Shown in pieces: positions 20,602-31,579 of a DNA stretch of 64,000 nucleotides. The stretch comes from Eunapius fragilis (Eukaryota; Porifera; Demospongiae; Spongillida; Spongillidae): positions 10,389,845 to 10,453,844 of the forward strand of contig OY811976.1 in assembly GCA_963681505.1 (NCBI GenBank). Direction: 5' to 3'. The notes beneath the pieces were generated by a model that saw nothing but the letters and a program-made list of their open reading frames with translations, searched no databases and was not told the DNA's origin. Made by a program: the position numbers and the translations under genes. The stretch's first letter is position 1; the number at the start of each line of letters is the position of its first letter.

Positions 20602-20922
20602 TCATGCAGCTAGCCATATCTGGCTCCAACTAACATTTTGGGCTTGATTGTTTCCGGCATACCATCCTGGTTCTGTGCGGGGTCTTCCTTGGTTGTTTGT
20701 GTCTTTCCATCTGAGGCTCATAAGGGGTCTTATGAACTCATCCTGGCCCTTCCATCCTGCTTGCCTTCTACCATATCTCTCCCACTCATCTCTACCTCCC
20801 TGGCTGTAGTTTCCTTGTCTTCCGTAATTCACTGTGTAATCACCAACAATTCGGAGCAGACCAAGGAACAAAGTAACCTTAGAAAGGAGGGCAAAGAGAA
20901 GGATACCCACAATATAGAACAA
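20602..20922 (-). CDS. Trp/Arg/Gly-rich ORF ending in a hairpin (copy 2)
   Basis: Counterpart of 18,125-18,394, extending further upstream (FYIVGILLFALLSKVTLFLG, hydrophobic). That extension may be intron, because an acceptor-like GATTACACAG precedes the NYGRQGN block. The tail reads NNQAQNVSWSQIWLAA, with the Trp lost in copy 1. The stop again lies in the 20,573-20,607 hairpin. Confidence 0.45.
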   Translation of the reverse strand: MFYIVGILLFALLSKVTLFLGLLRIVGDYTVNYGRQGNYSQGGRDEWERYGRRQAGWKGQDEFIRPLMSLRWKDTNNQGRPRTEPGWYAGNNQAQNVSWSQIWLAA

Positions 20923-20995
20923 GCTAATGAAAGAGAGTATGTTAAGGTGAGAGAGGAAGGGGACTAAATAAACCCCAGAGGTTAGGTGTAGAGGT

Positions 20996-21110
20996 GGGCT
21001 GGGTTGTATCTACTGGTGAAAAGACTTCTCTATCTAATGGTAACAAGACATCTCTATCTACTGGTACTATCTACTGGTAACAAGACATCTCTATCTACTG
21101 GTAAGTTTGT
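20996..21110. repeat. Short direct repeats of ACAAGACATCTCTATCTACT type
   Basis: Three to four imperfect copies of a roughly 24-bp unit ending CTACTGGTA. They lie just before an inverted copy of the LLDPER-coding segment (about 21,113-21,170, plus strand, RPYCGRTYKLLDPER followed by GTAAAAG). Confidence 0.7.
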
Positions 21111-21549
21111 ACGTCCGGCCGTACTGTGGCAGGACGTACAAACTGTTGGACCCGGAAAGGGTAAAAGACTGTAAGCAGTTACAATGTCAGCATCATGCTT
21201 CTGAAGTTTGATGCATACTCCTTTGAGAGGGTCAAGGCAATGAAGTAATACTATCAATGAAAGAATGTTCTTACTTGTAGCAAAGTGTTTTTTTTAGACC
21301 TTGTGGTGAAGTGCATATTTGATACCCCTAAATGACGCGCTTTCGACGAAAACAAAATGAAATCTCTTCATTCATGACCTCCAGTGAGAATGCCTCCAGT
21401 ATATACAAACACGGTCATTTGTAAAAAAAAAAAAGCTGGTTTGCGGGGCTCTTCACACTGCTGTGGTTCTTGCGGCTTGCTTCAATGACATTTGAAAAGA
21501 ATGATGTATTTTTATGCATCAATAAATATTCTTCCTTTCCATTTCCTTA

Positions 21550-21680
21550 ACCCTGTCTGGGTCCAACAGATTGTAGGTTCTGCCTTTGTATTGCCGGACA
21601 GGGTAAAATCACACAGTTGACATTTTCCCCTTCCTTGTGAAGGTTTGGTGTGCTATCTTCAGCGCAAGTGCATCACTTAC
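21550..21680 (-). pseudogene. Diverged LLDP-motif segment
   Basis: The minus strand reads DALALKIAHQTFTRKGKM, then after a disrupted stretch FYPVRQYKGRTYNLLDPDR and VKEMER. It aligns with the 147-bp exon at 17,172, but a frame disruption lies between KGK and FYPVR. It is a decayed or older paralogous exon. Confidence 0.5.
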
Positions 21681-21757
21681 CCGCATTTTAGTAAATGTCT
21701 CGCGAGGCTGCTGTTCTATGTGAAAACAGCCATAGATGGATTCATAGCTGTGGACAA

Positions 21758-21828
21758 CTTGAATGCCTCTTCAGGTCATAGGCTTCCCTGAACACTTTGC
21801 CACAGTCTGGGCATGTTGGCATCTGTTC
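21758..21828 (-). CDS. Single zinc-finger exon (C2HC/C2H2 type)
   Basis: After an AG acceptor (CCTGAACAG) the frame reads MPT then CPDCGKVFREAYDLKRHSSC. This is Cys-x2-Cys-x12-His-x3-Cys spacing with the F/Y and L core positions of a classical finger; the last ligand is Cys instead of His. It lies between the basic exon (21,899-22,030) and the LLDP segment on the same strand. This fits a nucleic-acid-binding protein, host or transposon-encoded. Confidence 0.5.
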
Positions 21829-21898
21829 AGGGTGGTAACCAGAGCTGGAGCTTAGTGTTTATTTCTTTATGTTTCTGCATTTAATTAACTTTTCTTAC

Positions 21899-22030
21899 CT
21901 TATCGCACATATTGTTGAGGGCTTTGTTTATGTTTGTTATCTTTGGGTTCTCTTTCTTCAGTTTCATTTTTAGGTTAGCTCTATGGCTCTTGAACCTTCT
22001 TACTTTCTTGATTGCTTCCTTTTGGGCCAG
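21899..22030 (-). CDS. 132-bp basic helix exon, unrecognised gene
   Basis: An AG acceptor (AACCTAAG) and GTAAG donor enclose exactly 44 codons: LAQKEAIKKVRRFKSHRANL, KMKLKKENPKITNINKAL and NNMCDK. It is strongly basic and probably helical. Exon length is a multiple of three, like the 72- and 147-bp exons downstream on this strand. That supports a shared multi-exon gene, but no transcript evidence is available. Confidence 0.5.
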
Positions 22031-24166
22031 CTTAGGTTAGGTTTTCTAAGGAAGGTTAGTTGGGTTATATATGTTATCAGGTATGATGTAATAATGGAAG
22101 AAGCCATAGTGGTAGCAGTGTGAGCACATGACATCACTTGTCTATGAAGTCTTTATAGTCCCTTGTCGCCACGGTGATGAGGAAGACAATGAGGCCATGG
22201 TGTTAAGACCTCATTCTTAGGTTGCTCTTGAACATAAGCCAGAGTTTATTTGCTCAATGTAATAGGGTGCTGGTGTGTGCCTATAACCCTGGCAATATCT
22301 CACAAGCATATGTATTGGTTGTTACAGCTGCTTGTAAAGCAACATTTGTGATGGATTTCGTATTACTTCATTTCATTATTTTTGGGGGGTGGGGTTATGT
22401 TTATGTTACCTGGTATTTTTTTATCTTATTTATCTGTTGTGTAAAGTACTTTATAATTTCATGATGCACTGCATGGTGACCAGCCACTACAAGCTAAGCA
22501 CCCAGAGGAGTCAGTTCCCTGTTCCACCACACCTATTAAGTGAGGGTTAAAGTTCTCGTTTGGCATTCCCTGTTTCCACCTCCACCTCATCTTCAAACTC
22601 TTTGCAGTGGTTATCCTTCTACAATAGGTTGACTTGGTTTATTAACTTCATCAATTCTCCTACTGCAATGATGTGCTGATTCATCCAAACTGGGGAAGCA
22701 TTGCTCTTTCACAGCTAGTTAAAGTAGTGCCCCAGGCTTTGAGAGTATGTGTCAGTAATTCTCCTCAGCCATTTCTTCACAAGAGCTTTTCAACTGGCTT
22801 TACACGTTTCCTTGTAGTTCATCAGTAACATGTATCCTGTGCCTCTTAACATGAAGTCATGTACCTCCAATTGGTGGGATCCTTTGAGTCCACTTGTCTG
22901 CTTTTCTGAACTTTGTCTCATATTAGAACACAATCAATATCATTGTCCAGATACCTTTACCAGACACATTGTCTGCAGCTAACCCTCTCCATTTGTTATG
23001 GGAATCACCCCCTGGACCTACTAACTGAATTGCTTTGAATTTCGTAAAACAAATGTGATAATTCATGCAGATGGTTCAGTTGCTACTTGAATAGGTTCAG
23101 TTGCTACTTGGATGGGTTCAGTTGATAGCACTACTGACTGTTCCTATGTTGTTGTTGGTGTTTTTACTATAAGCTGCAAGGTATGAGAAGAAATGGAGCT
23201 GCCATAATTTTATGACATTGTGACTATCTACGAGGGGAGGGGGTGTTGTCTCTTGTTGTGGGGGGCTGGCTATTATGATTTTGTACTCAGTATTTTATTT
23301 GTTCTGTAAAATTTCATACCTCAAGTACATCATGATCGATACTGTATCATACAAGATGATGCCTGAACTGTTCTGAAATAGTATTCTGTTTAGACCAACA
23401 ACAAATATGCATATTGACATTGTCATTGTCCAGATGTCTTTTCGAAATCAACACACCTTATAGTTCACACCGTTTGTTTGGGAAATAGAGAACAAGAAGA
23501 TGAAATATCAAAATTGCCTGGAGCCATAATAGTTAAAGAGCATTTGCTGCTGGTGTGCACAACTGAAGAAGGAACGTCAAGGCAACAGACTTAAAGCAAA
23601 GGTTCCCTTTTGGCAGGTTGTCATCATGACTCAATGGCAAGAGCCATCTTCGTCAGATCAGTCTACCCTCACCTTTCAAACTGATGTTTACCCTAGGATG
23701 CTAGTTACAATGTTATGGTGTTTGTATATTGTATGATGTGAATGTATTGTACTCATGTGTTATTTATTTAATTCAAATACATCTTATATGTTATTGCACA
23801 GTACTAAAGCAGTTTGGAGGGTGGGAGCTCACTGCATGGCCGGCGGAGCCCAGCAGGCAACCCAGGCAATTGCCTGGGTAGATTTTTGGGCTTACATATA
23901 CTTTTAACTCACCCACCACTTGTCACCCCTCCTTTCGGCCTGGGTTGAATTTTAGACCTTCCGCCAGCTCTGCTGACTGGTAGTGCACTGGTCAGGATGG
24001 CTTTGGTGATGGAACTAACTTGAGAGTGGCGGGGTCTCCGGGGTGTACCTTTGGAATTGAAATGCGTGACTTACCCTAAGCACAAAGTATCTCCAGACTC
24101 CAGAGGCTATCTCATAGACATCGTGTGTTGCTTAGCAGCAATAACAGTTCATCTGTTCATACTTGG
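22031..24166. other. Mostly unassigned DNA, possible weak minus-strand exons
   Basis: Two or three minus-strand stretches have protein-like composition: near 22,730-22,800 (KALVKKWLRRITDTYSQSLG) and near 22,950-23,015 (GGDSHNKWRGLAADNVSGKG). No splice model ties them together. A perfect 18-bp palindrome CCCAGGCAATTGCCTGGG sits at 23,861-23,878. No other structure seen. Confidence 0.35.
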
Positions 24167-24463
24167 CAGCGGCGGGGAGGGGGGGGGGGGAGGCACGTGC
24201 CCCCTCCCCCGTCCATTTATAAATTCATACCTTTTCGGGCCGCATTTTATAATATAGCTGCACGATTGCGCTGCCTATTGATATCCGCACGCATGAACTC
24301 TACTACTGTAGTATATCCCGGGCCCCCCGATACGTTATACGCGATCATAACCCCCCCCCCCCCACGCCCTTCTTATCGGACCAGAAACCGACAGCACCAC
24401 CCCGCCGCTCTTCGTTTTGGGCCAGAAACCGACACAGCACCCCCCCCCCCCGCCCTTCGTATA

Positions 24464-24630
24464 GAGTGGTTGAAGTGTCATCCCGGGAAGAGCGGCGGCC
24501 ATGTTTTTTGGTGTCTCCAGTCTGTTACAGAATGTTTCCAATCTGTAACAGATTATTTACAACCTGAACAGAACTCGGGACACCAAAAAACATGGCCGCT
24601 GCTCTTCCCGGGATGATACTGCAACCTCTC
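24464..24630. mobile_element. TA-type MITE, copy 2, nested
   Basis: Inverted-orientation copy of the 11,131-11,298 MITE. It has the same 52-bp arms (CCCGGGAAGAGCGGC, CCATGTTTTTTGG) and the reverse-complemented CTGTTACAG spacer. TA lies on the left (24,462-24,463); the right flank reads TC, so one side has mutated. It is nested within the G-rich TIR element. Confidence 0.93.
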
Positions 24631-24646
24631 TCTCGGGCCAAGTCTC

Positions 24647-24752
24647 GTACCCAGACCCAGATTCCCAACAGCTGCGGATGGATTACATCACCGCTACGTG
24701 GAAAGCGGTGATGTAATCCATCCGCAGCTGTTGGGAATCTGGGTCTGGGTAC
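24647..24752. repeat. Perfect hairpin with 49-bp arms
   Basis: The left arm 24,647-24,695 starts GTACCCAGACCCAGATTC. The right arm 24,704-24,752 is its exact reverse complement. The loop is 8 bases. It immediately follows the nested MITE. Absence of mismatches implies recent origin or gene conversion. Confidence 0.95.
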
Positions 24753-24974
24753 ACGACTATATCGGGCCAGAAACCGACAGCCCTCCGCTCTTCGTTTTGG
24801 GCCAGAAACCGACAGCACCCCCCCCCCCCTCGCTTTTCGTATCGGGCCATAAAACGACAGCACCCCTCACCCCCCCCCCCCCCGCTTTTCGTATCAGGCC
24901 AGAAGCCGACCCCAGCCACACCCACCATCCATGCCCCCCCCCCCCCCCTTAAACCTGTATCCGCCGCTGCTTGG

Positions 24975-25502
24975 GGACTACTAATTGTGACGATCAACTT
25001 GGACAAAACAGTTAACGCGGTTGTATGGTAGAGTTGCCCGCCGATTTTTTTCCCCATCAGCTTCCCGCGCGCCTTTACACAAGTTGGTGGTTGGCGTTTA
25101 CTAGTATCAAGGTCTCTCAGGACGACGCACGTTTGTATCGGAACCTACGCGAGTAGGTTCCATATACGAATCCTGCAGTCATGAAGTCATTACAAAAACG
25201 CGACCCGCGTACCAAGAAACGGATAGTGTTGCTATCGAACCAGAAAGCAAATTAATGTTAATGTTTTGTTCCAGTGTTTGCTTTATGAGAACAAAACAGC
25301 TCGTCCCCAAGCCAATTTGTCTCCGTCGTCGTCGTCTTCTCGGGTGAGTATAGCTCCAGATAGGAATGGTTTTAAAGAGCGCAAGTTATACTTTAGAATC
25401 TCCTGGAAGGTCATCTTCAGGTATCAGATATATGAATAACTGATTGCGTAATCATTATGTAATATGGAGTAACCGTTCCCATGGCGACAAGAATTTAGGA
25501 AA
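24975..25502. other. Spacer with (GTC)n tract and short hairpin, related to 7.2-7.5 kb
   Basis: See 7095-7691. The inverse-oriented (GTC)n is at about 25,322-25,338 and the GGAACCTAC hairpin at about 25,139-25,160. No gene. Confidence 0.45.
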
Positions 25503-25690
25503 CAAGTAATAAAAAACATTCTCTACACGAAAAGGTTGGTGGTATATAGGGATCAAAGGTGATGGTGGTGTAAAAAGCAAGGGAACAAGGTTTCTGATTG
25601 AAAAGGAGAAGCCTGTATTAGCACATACAGTTAAATATGACAACATGTTGCTAGTATAGGTCTATTTCTTTTCAATCGGAAACCTTGTTC
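25503..25690. mobile_element. Diverged foldback element of the 1208-1496 family
   Basis: The left arm reads CAAGTAATAAAAAACATTC, GGTGGTATATAGG, GGTGGTGTAAAAAGCA and GGAACAAGG. The inverted right arm reads TAGGTCTATTTCTTTTC and AACCTTGTTCCC, but then stops. Where the arm should continue (TTTTTACACCACC), the 29-bp minisatellite begins instead. Confidence 0.75.
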
Positions 25691-26523
25691 CCTTCATCAC
25701 CACACCTGTACACCTAACCCATTCATCACCACACCTGTACACCTAACCCCTTCATCATCACACCTGTACACCTAACCGATTCATCACCACACCAGTACAG
25801 GTTATAATGAAGGGGTTAGGTGTACAGGTGTGATGATGAAGGGGTTAGGTGTACAGGTGCGATGATGAATGGGTTAGGTGTACAGGTGTGGTGAAGGGGT
25901 TAGGTGTACAGGTATGGTGATGAAGGGGTTAGGTGTACAGGTGTGGTGATGAAGGGGTTAGGTGTACTGGTGTGGTGATGAAGGGGTTAGGTGTACAGGT
26001 GTGGTGATGAAGGGGTTAGGTGTACAGGTGTGATGATGAAGGGGTTAGGTGTACATGTGTGATGATGAAGGGGTTAGGTGTACAGGTGTGATGATGAAGG
26101 GTTTAGGTGTACAGGTGTGGTGATGAGGGGGTTTGGTGTACAGGTGTGGTGATGAAGGGGTTAGGTGTACAGGTGTGGTGATGAAGGGGTTAGGTGTACA
26201 GATGTGATGATGTAGGGGTTAGGTGTACGGTGTGGTGATGAAGGGGTTAGGTGTACAGGTGTGGTGAAGGGGTTAGGTGTACAGGTGTGGTGATGAAGGG
26301 GTTAGGTGTACAGGTGTGGTGATGAAGGGGTTAGGTGTACAAGTGTGGTGATGAAGGGGTTAGGTGTACAGGTGTGATGATGTAGGGGTTAGGTGTACTG
26401 GTGTGGTGATGAAGGGGTTAGGTGTACAGGTGCGGTGATGAAGGGGTTAGGTGTACAGGTGTGGTGATGAAGGTGTAAGGTGTACAGGTGTGGTGATGAA
26501 GGGGTTAGGTGTACAGGTGTGGA
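25686..26523. repeat. 29-bp minisatellite with an orientation switch
   Basis: The unit contains GGTGATGAAGGGGTTAGG and TGTACAGGTGT; about 25 copies run on the plus strand from about 25,806 to 26,523. Some units are 23 bp, lacking GTGATG. The first roughly four units (25,686-25,800) are in the opposite orientation (CACCTGTACACCTAACC), so the array has an inversion point near 25,800. The Thr/Pro/His ORFs are artefacts. Confidence 0.95.
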
Positions 26524-27115
26524 GTGAGGGACAGCAGTTCTGAAATGGAATGTGAGAGCGGGGCTGAGAGGACAAAAACCATGTACCATACAACTGGTAC
26601 ACAGAGGAGCAGCTGTCTGACATGGACCACACAGATGGCCTCACATGATAAGTAGGTTACATGACTTATATGGTCATGCAAGGTCACATGACATGTATGG
26701 TCATATGACATACTGAAAGGCCACATGACATATATGGTCATGTAGGGAAAAGTTATAAACGTCCAGCCTGGATTTTTAGGCTGGTTTTTAATAAAAATCC
26801 ATCTTGGAATGGAGCACAAAGCATTCTGGGAATGACTGTCCAGGGTGGGAATACCCTGGCTCTGTCTAACATTGAGGTAATAATTATACTAATACTTCAT
26901 GGGTTAACAACACACTTTTCCAACCCTGGACGTTCAATCCCAGGATGGCTTTTTATGCTATTAGGATGGGGTTTTGTTAAAAAAAGCTTTTACTGTGACT
27001 GACACCTAATGCATTACAGTAAAAGCTTGGCTGTGGGTACATGTACTGTGGTCTGCAATGGACCCTCTTAGCTGCCCCACACCACTTGTAACGTGTTTTG
27101 AGCTTCTCAGAATTG
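26524..27115. other. Spacer with hairpin-forming repeats
   Basis: Phrases CATGACATATATGGTCATG and variants recur between 26,640 and 26,750. A hairpin AAGCTTTTACTGT/ACAGTAAAAGCTT spans about 26,983-27,027. No gene; this is the left flank of the satellite. Confidence 0.55.
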
Positions 27116-28366
27116 TAGTGGTAGTGGTATTGGTAGCGGGATTGGTAGTGGTAGTGGTAGAGGGATTGGTAGTTGGATTGATAGTGGTAGTGGTAGTCGT
27201 AGTTATATTGGTAGTGGGATTGGTAATGGTAGTGGTAGTGGGATTGACAGCCATAGTGGTCGAGGTAGTGGGATTGGTAGTGGTAATTGTAGTGGTAGTG
27301 GGATTGGTAGTGGGATTGGTGTTGGGTTTGGTAGTGGTAATTGTAGTGGTAGTGGGATTGGTAGTTGGATTGATAGTGGTAGTGGTAGTGGGATTGGTAG
27401 TGGGAATGGTAATGGTAGAGGTAGTGGAAGTGGGATTGGTAGTGGTAGTGGTAGAGGTAGTGGGATTGGTAGTGGTATTGGTAGTGGGATTGGTAGTGGG
27501 ATTGGTAGTGGTATTAGTAGTGGTAGTGGGATTGGTAGTGGTAATTGCAGTGGTAGTGGGATTGGTAGTGGGATTGGTAGTGGTAGTGGGAGTGGGATTG
27601 GTAGTAGTACTGGAAGTGGGATTGGTAGATGGATTGGTAGTGGTTGTGGTAGTGGTAGTGGGATTGGTAGTGGTAGTGGTAGTGGGATTGGTAGTGGGAT
27701 TAGTAATGGTAGTGGAAGTGGAATTGGAAGTGGTAGTGGTAGTGGGATTGGCCGTGGTAGTGGTAGTGGGATTGGTAGTGGGATTGGTAGTGGTAGTGGG
27801 ATTGGTAGTGGGATTGGTAGTGGGATTGGTAGTGGGATTGGTAGTGGTAGTGGGATTGGTAGTGGGATTGGTAGTGGGATTGGTAGTGGGATTGGTAGTG
27901 GGATTGGTAGTGGAAATTGTAGTGGTAGTGGGATTGGTAGGGGAATTGGTAGTGGTAGTGGTAGTGGGATTGGTAGTGGTAGAGGTAGTGGGATTGGTAG
28001 TGGGATTGGTAGTGGTAGTGGTAGTGGTAGTGGGATTGGTAGTGGGATTGGTCGTGGTAGTGGGATTGGTAGTGGGATTTGTAGTGGGATTGATAGTGGG
28101 ATTGGTAGTGGTAATTGTAGTGGTAGTGGGATCGGTAGTGGGATTAGTAGTGGTAGTGGTAGTGCGATTGGTAGTGGTAGTGGTGGTGGGATTGGTAGTG
28201 GAATTGGTAGTGGGATTGGTAGTGGGATTGGTAGTGGAAATTGTAGTTGTAGTGGGATTGGTAGGTGAATTTGTAGTGGTAGTGGTAGTGGGATTGGTAG
28301 TGGGATTGGTAGTGGTAGTGGTAATGGGATTGGTAGTGGGATTGGTAGTGGTAATTGAAGTGGGAT
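27116..28366. repeat. Hexamer array A1
   Basis: Left edge of the satellite. Units are more variable here than elsewhere (GTCGTAGTT, GGTGTTGGG, TGGATTGATAG), as expected of an old array edge. Preceded by unique sequence ending CTCAGAATT. Confidence 0.95.
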
Positions 28367-28727
28367 TGCGGGATCAATCTGTAACAATTCAGCGCAATTC
28401 GGCGCGCTGCGACGGATTGGTGCACTTTTGCGGGATCAATCTGTAACAATTTGGCGCAAATCGGCGCGCTGCGACGGATTGCAGCAGTTTCGCGGAACCA
28501 ATCTGTAACAATTCGACGCGCTGAGACGGATTGCTGCACTTTCGCAGGATCAATCTGCAATATGTTATTCGGCACAAATCGGCGCACTGCGACCGATTGC
28601 TGCACTTTCTTTGGTTCAATCTGCAAAAATTCAGCACAATTCGGCGCGCAGCGACGGATTCCTGCACTTTCGCACGATCAATCTTTTACAATTCGGGGCA
28701 ATTCGGCGCGCCGAGACCGATTGCTTA
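28367..28727. repeat. 62-bp repeat block B1 (361 bp)
   Basis: About six units with key words GATCAATCTG, AACAATT, AATTCGGCGC, GCTGCGAC and GATTGCTGCAC. One unit is shortened. It ends GAGACCGATTGCTTA, the constant junction back into hexamers. Confidence 0.95.
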
Positions 28728-29756
28728 GTGGTAGTGGGATTGGTAGTGGTAGTGGTAGTGGGATTGGTAGTGGGATTGGTAGTGGTAGTGGTAGTGGTAG
28801 TGGGATTGGTAGTGGGATTGGTAGTGGGATTGGTAGTGGTAGTGGGATTGGTAGTGGGATTGGTAGTGGGATTGGTAGTGAGATTGGTAGTGGTAGTGGT
28901 AGTGGTAGTGGGATTGGTAGTGGGATTGGTAGTGGGATTGGTAGTGGGATTGGTAGTGGAAATTGTAGTGGTAGTGGGATTGGTAGTGGGATTGGTAGTG
29001 GGATTGGTAGTGGGATTGTCAGTGGAAATTGTAGTGGTAGTGGGATTGGTAGGGGTATTGGTAGTGGTAGTGGTAGTGGGATTAGTAGTGGTAGTGGTAG
29101 TGGGATTGGTAGTGGGATTTGTAGTGGTAGTGGTAGTGGTAGTGGGATTGGTAGTGGGATTGGTAGTGGTAGTGGGATTGGTAGTGGGATTGGTAGTGGG
29201 ATTGGTAGTGGGATTGGTAGTGGTAGTGGTAATGGGATTGGTAGTGGTAGTGGTAGAGGTAGTGGGATTGGTAGTGGGATTGGTAGTGGTAGTGGTAGTG
29301 GTAGTGGGATTGGTAGTGGTAGTGGTAGTGGGATTGGTAGTGATAGTGGTAGAGGTAGTGGGATTGGTAGTGGGATTGGTAGTAGTAGTGGTAGTGGTAG
29401 TGGGATTGGTAGTGGGATTGGTAGTGGGATTGGTAGTGGGATTGATAGTGGGATTGGTAGTGGTAATTGTAGTGGTAGTGGGATCGGTAGTGGGATTCGT
29501 AGTGGTAGTGGTAGTGGGATTGGTAGTGGTAGTGGTATGGGATTGGTAGTGGTAGTGGTAGTGGTGGTGGGATTGGTAGTGGGATTGGTAGTGGGATTGG
29601 TAGTGGGATTGGTAGTGGGATTGGTAGAGGAAATTGTTGTGGTAGTGGGATTAGTAGGGGAATTGGTAGTGGTAGTGGTAGTGGGATTGGTAGTGGGATT
29701 GGTAGTGGTAGTGGTAATGGGATTGGTAGTGGGATTGGTAGTGGTAATTGAAGTGG
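28728..29756. repeat. Hexamer array A2
   Basis: About 1.03 kb. It carries marker variants (GTGAGATTGG, GGGATTGTCAG, GGTATGGGATTGG) that recur at corresponding places in A4, showing they descend from one unit. Confidence 0.93.
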
Positions 29757-30306
29757 GATCGCGGGATCAATCTGTAACAATTCAGCGCAATTCGGCGCAT
29801 TGGTGCACTTTTGCTGGATCTATCTGTAACAGTTTGGCGCAATTTGGCGCGCTATAACGGATTGCTGCACTATCGCCGGATCAATCTGCAACAATTCGGC
29901 GCAATTCGGCGTGCTGCGACCGATTGCTGCACTTTCTTTGGTTCAATCTGCAAAAATTCAGCACGATTCGGCACGCTGCGACGGATTCGTGCGATTTCGC
30001 AGGATCTATCTGTAACAATTCGGGGCAATTCGGCGTGCTGAGACCAATTGCTTCACTATGGCGGGATCAATCTGCAACAATTCGGCGCATTTCGGCGCGC
30101 TGAGACGGATTGCTGCACTTTCGCAGGATCAAACTGCAATATGTTATTCGGCACAATTCGGCGCGCTGCGACCGATTGCTGCACTCTATTTGGTTCAATA
30201 AGCAAAAATTCAGCACAATTCGGCGCGCTGCGACGGATTCCTGCACTTTCGCAGGATCAATCTGTAACAATTCGGGGCAATTCGGCGCGCCGAGACCGAT
30301 TGCTTA
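29757..30306. repeat. 62-bp repeat block B2 (550 bp)
   Basis: The long class of block, about nine units. It differs from B1 by extra units with TGCTGGATCTATCTGTAAC and CACTATGGCGGGATC. Its counterpart is B4. Confidence 0.93.
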
Positions 30307-31219
30307 GTGGTAGTGGGATAGGCAGTGGTAGTGGTAGTGGTAGTGGGATTGGTAGTGGGATTGGTAGTGGTAGTGGGATTGGTAGTGGGATTGGTAGTGG
30401 GATTGGTAGCGGGATTGGTAGTGGTAGTGGTAGTGGTAGTGGGATTGGTAGTGGTAGTGGTAGTGGGAATGGTAGTGGGATTGGTAGTGGGAATGGTAGT
30501 GGGATTGGTAGTGGAATTGGTAGTGGTAGTGGTAGTGGGATTGGTAGTGGTAGTGGTAGTGGGATTTGTAGTGGGATTGGTAGTGGTAGAGGTAGTGGTA
30601 GTGGGATTGGTAGTGGGATTAGTAGTGGGATTGGTAGTGGTAGTGGGATTGGTAGTGGGAATGGTAGTGGGATTGGCAGTGGGATTGGTAGTGGGATTGG
30701 TAGAGATAGTGGTAGTGGGATTGGTAGTGGTAGTGGTAGAGGTAATGGGATTGGTAGTGGGATTGGTAGTGGTAGTGGTAGTGGTAGTGGGATTGGTAGT
30801 GGGTTTGGTAGTGGAATTGGTAGTGGGATTGGTAGTGGTAGTGGTAGTGGGATTGGTAGTGGTAGTGGTAGAGGTAGTGGGATTGGTAGTGGGATTGGTA
30901 GTAGTAGTGGTAGTGGTAGTGGGATTGGTAGTGGGATTGGTAGTGGGATTTGTAGTGGGATTGATAGTGGGATTGGTAGTTGTAATTGTAGTGGTAGTGG
31001 GATCGGTAGTGGGATTCGTAGTGGTAGTGGTAGTGCGATTGGTAGTGGTAGTGGTAGTGGTGGTGGGATTGGTAGTGGGATTGGTAGTGGAATTTGTAGT
31101 GGTAGTGGGATTGGTAGGTGAATTTGTAGTGGTAGTGGTAGTGGGATTGGTAGTGGGATTGGTAGTGATAGTGGTAATGGGATTGGTAGTGGGATTGGTA
31201 GTGTTAATTGAAGTGGGAT
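30307..31219. repeat. Hexamer array A3
   Basis: About 0.91 kb. Counterpart of A5; both end with the constant run GGTAGGTGAATTTGTAG and GGTAATTGAAGTGGGATTG before a 62-bp block. Confidence 0.93.
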
Positions 31220-31579
31220 TGCTGGATCAATCTGTAACAATTCAGCGCAATTCGGCGCGCTGCGACGGATTGGTGCACTTTTGCGGGATCAATCTGTAAC
31301 AATTTGGCGCAAATCGGCGCGCTGCGACGGATTGCAGCAGTTTCGCGGAACCAATCTGTAACAATTCGGCGCGCTGAGACGGATTGCTGCACTTTCGCAG
31401 GATCAATCTGCAATATGTTATTCGGCACAATTCGGCGCACTGCGACCGATTGCTGCACTTTCTTTGGTTCAATCTGCAAAAATTCAGCACAATTCGGCGC
31501 GCAGCGACGGATTCCTGCACTTTCGCACGATCAATCTTTTACAATTCGGGGCAATTCGGCGCGCCGAGACCGATTGCTT
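31220..31579. repeat. 62-bp repeat block B3 (360 bp)
   Basis: Near-copy of B1 at an offset of 2,853 bp, showing the left-half higher-order period. Confidence 0.94.

Larger units (their letters stand above)
18397..20873. repeat. 2,477-bp tandem duplication, copy 2
   Basis: Second head-to-tail copy of 15,920-18,396. It begins at the foldback terminus TTAGAGAATG and ends at GGAACAAAG, where unique sequence resumes (TAACCTTAG). The continuation to the right of the Trp/Arg/Gly ORF (to 20,922) is probably the ancestral arrangement. Confidence 0.95.
24167..24969. mobile_element. Non-autonomous TIR element with G-rich tandem units, copy 2 (inverted)
   Basis: It starts CAGCGGCGG at 24,167 and ends CCGCCGCTG at 24,969, flanked by CTTGG at 24,162-24,166 and 24,970-24,974. 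This is the same 5-bp duplication length as copy 1. Inside, 24,225-24,345 is the reverse complement of about 7,985-8,110, and C-rich CGGGCCAGAAACCGACAGC units match the tandem units of copy 1. It has been invaded by a TA-MITE (24,464-24,630) and contains a perfect hairpin (24,647-24,752). Confidence 0.88.

Noticed and set aside
25806..26523. TGATGAAG in the 29-bp minisatellite as repeated hammerhead cores
   Set aside because: No CTGATGA followed by stem II and GAAA within a unit; only a chance partial match.
26389..26819. Pro/His/Thr-rich minus-strand ORFs in the 29-bp minisatellite
   Set aside because: They follow the minisatellite and change frame with each 29-bp unit.
28367..28727. 62-bp blocks as a CRISPR-like array
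   Set aside because: Units are contiguous with no unique spacers, and the DNA is clearly eukaryotic satellite.
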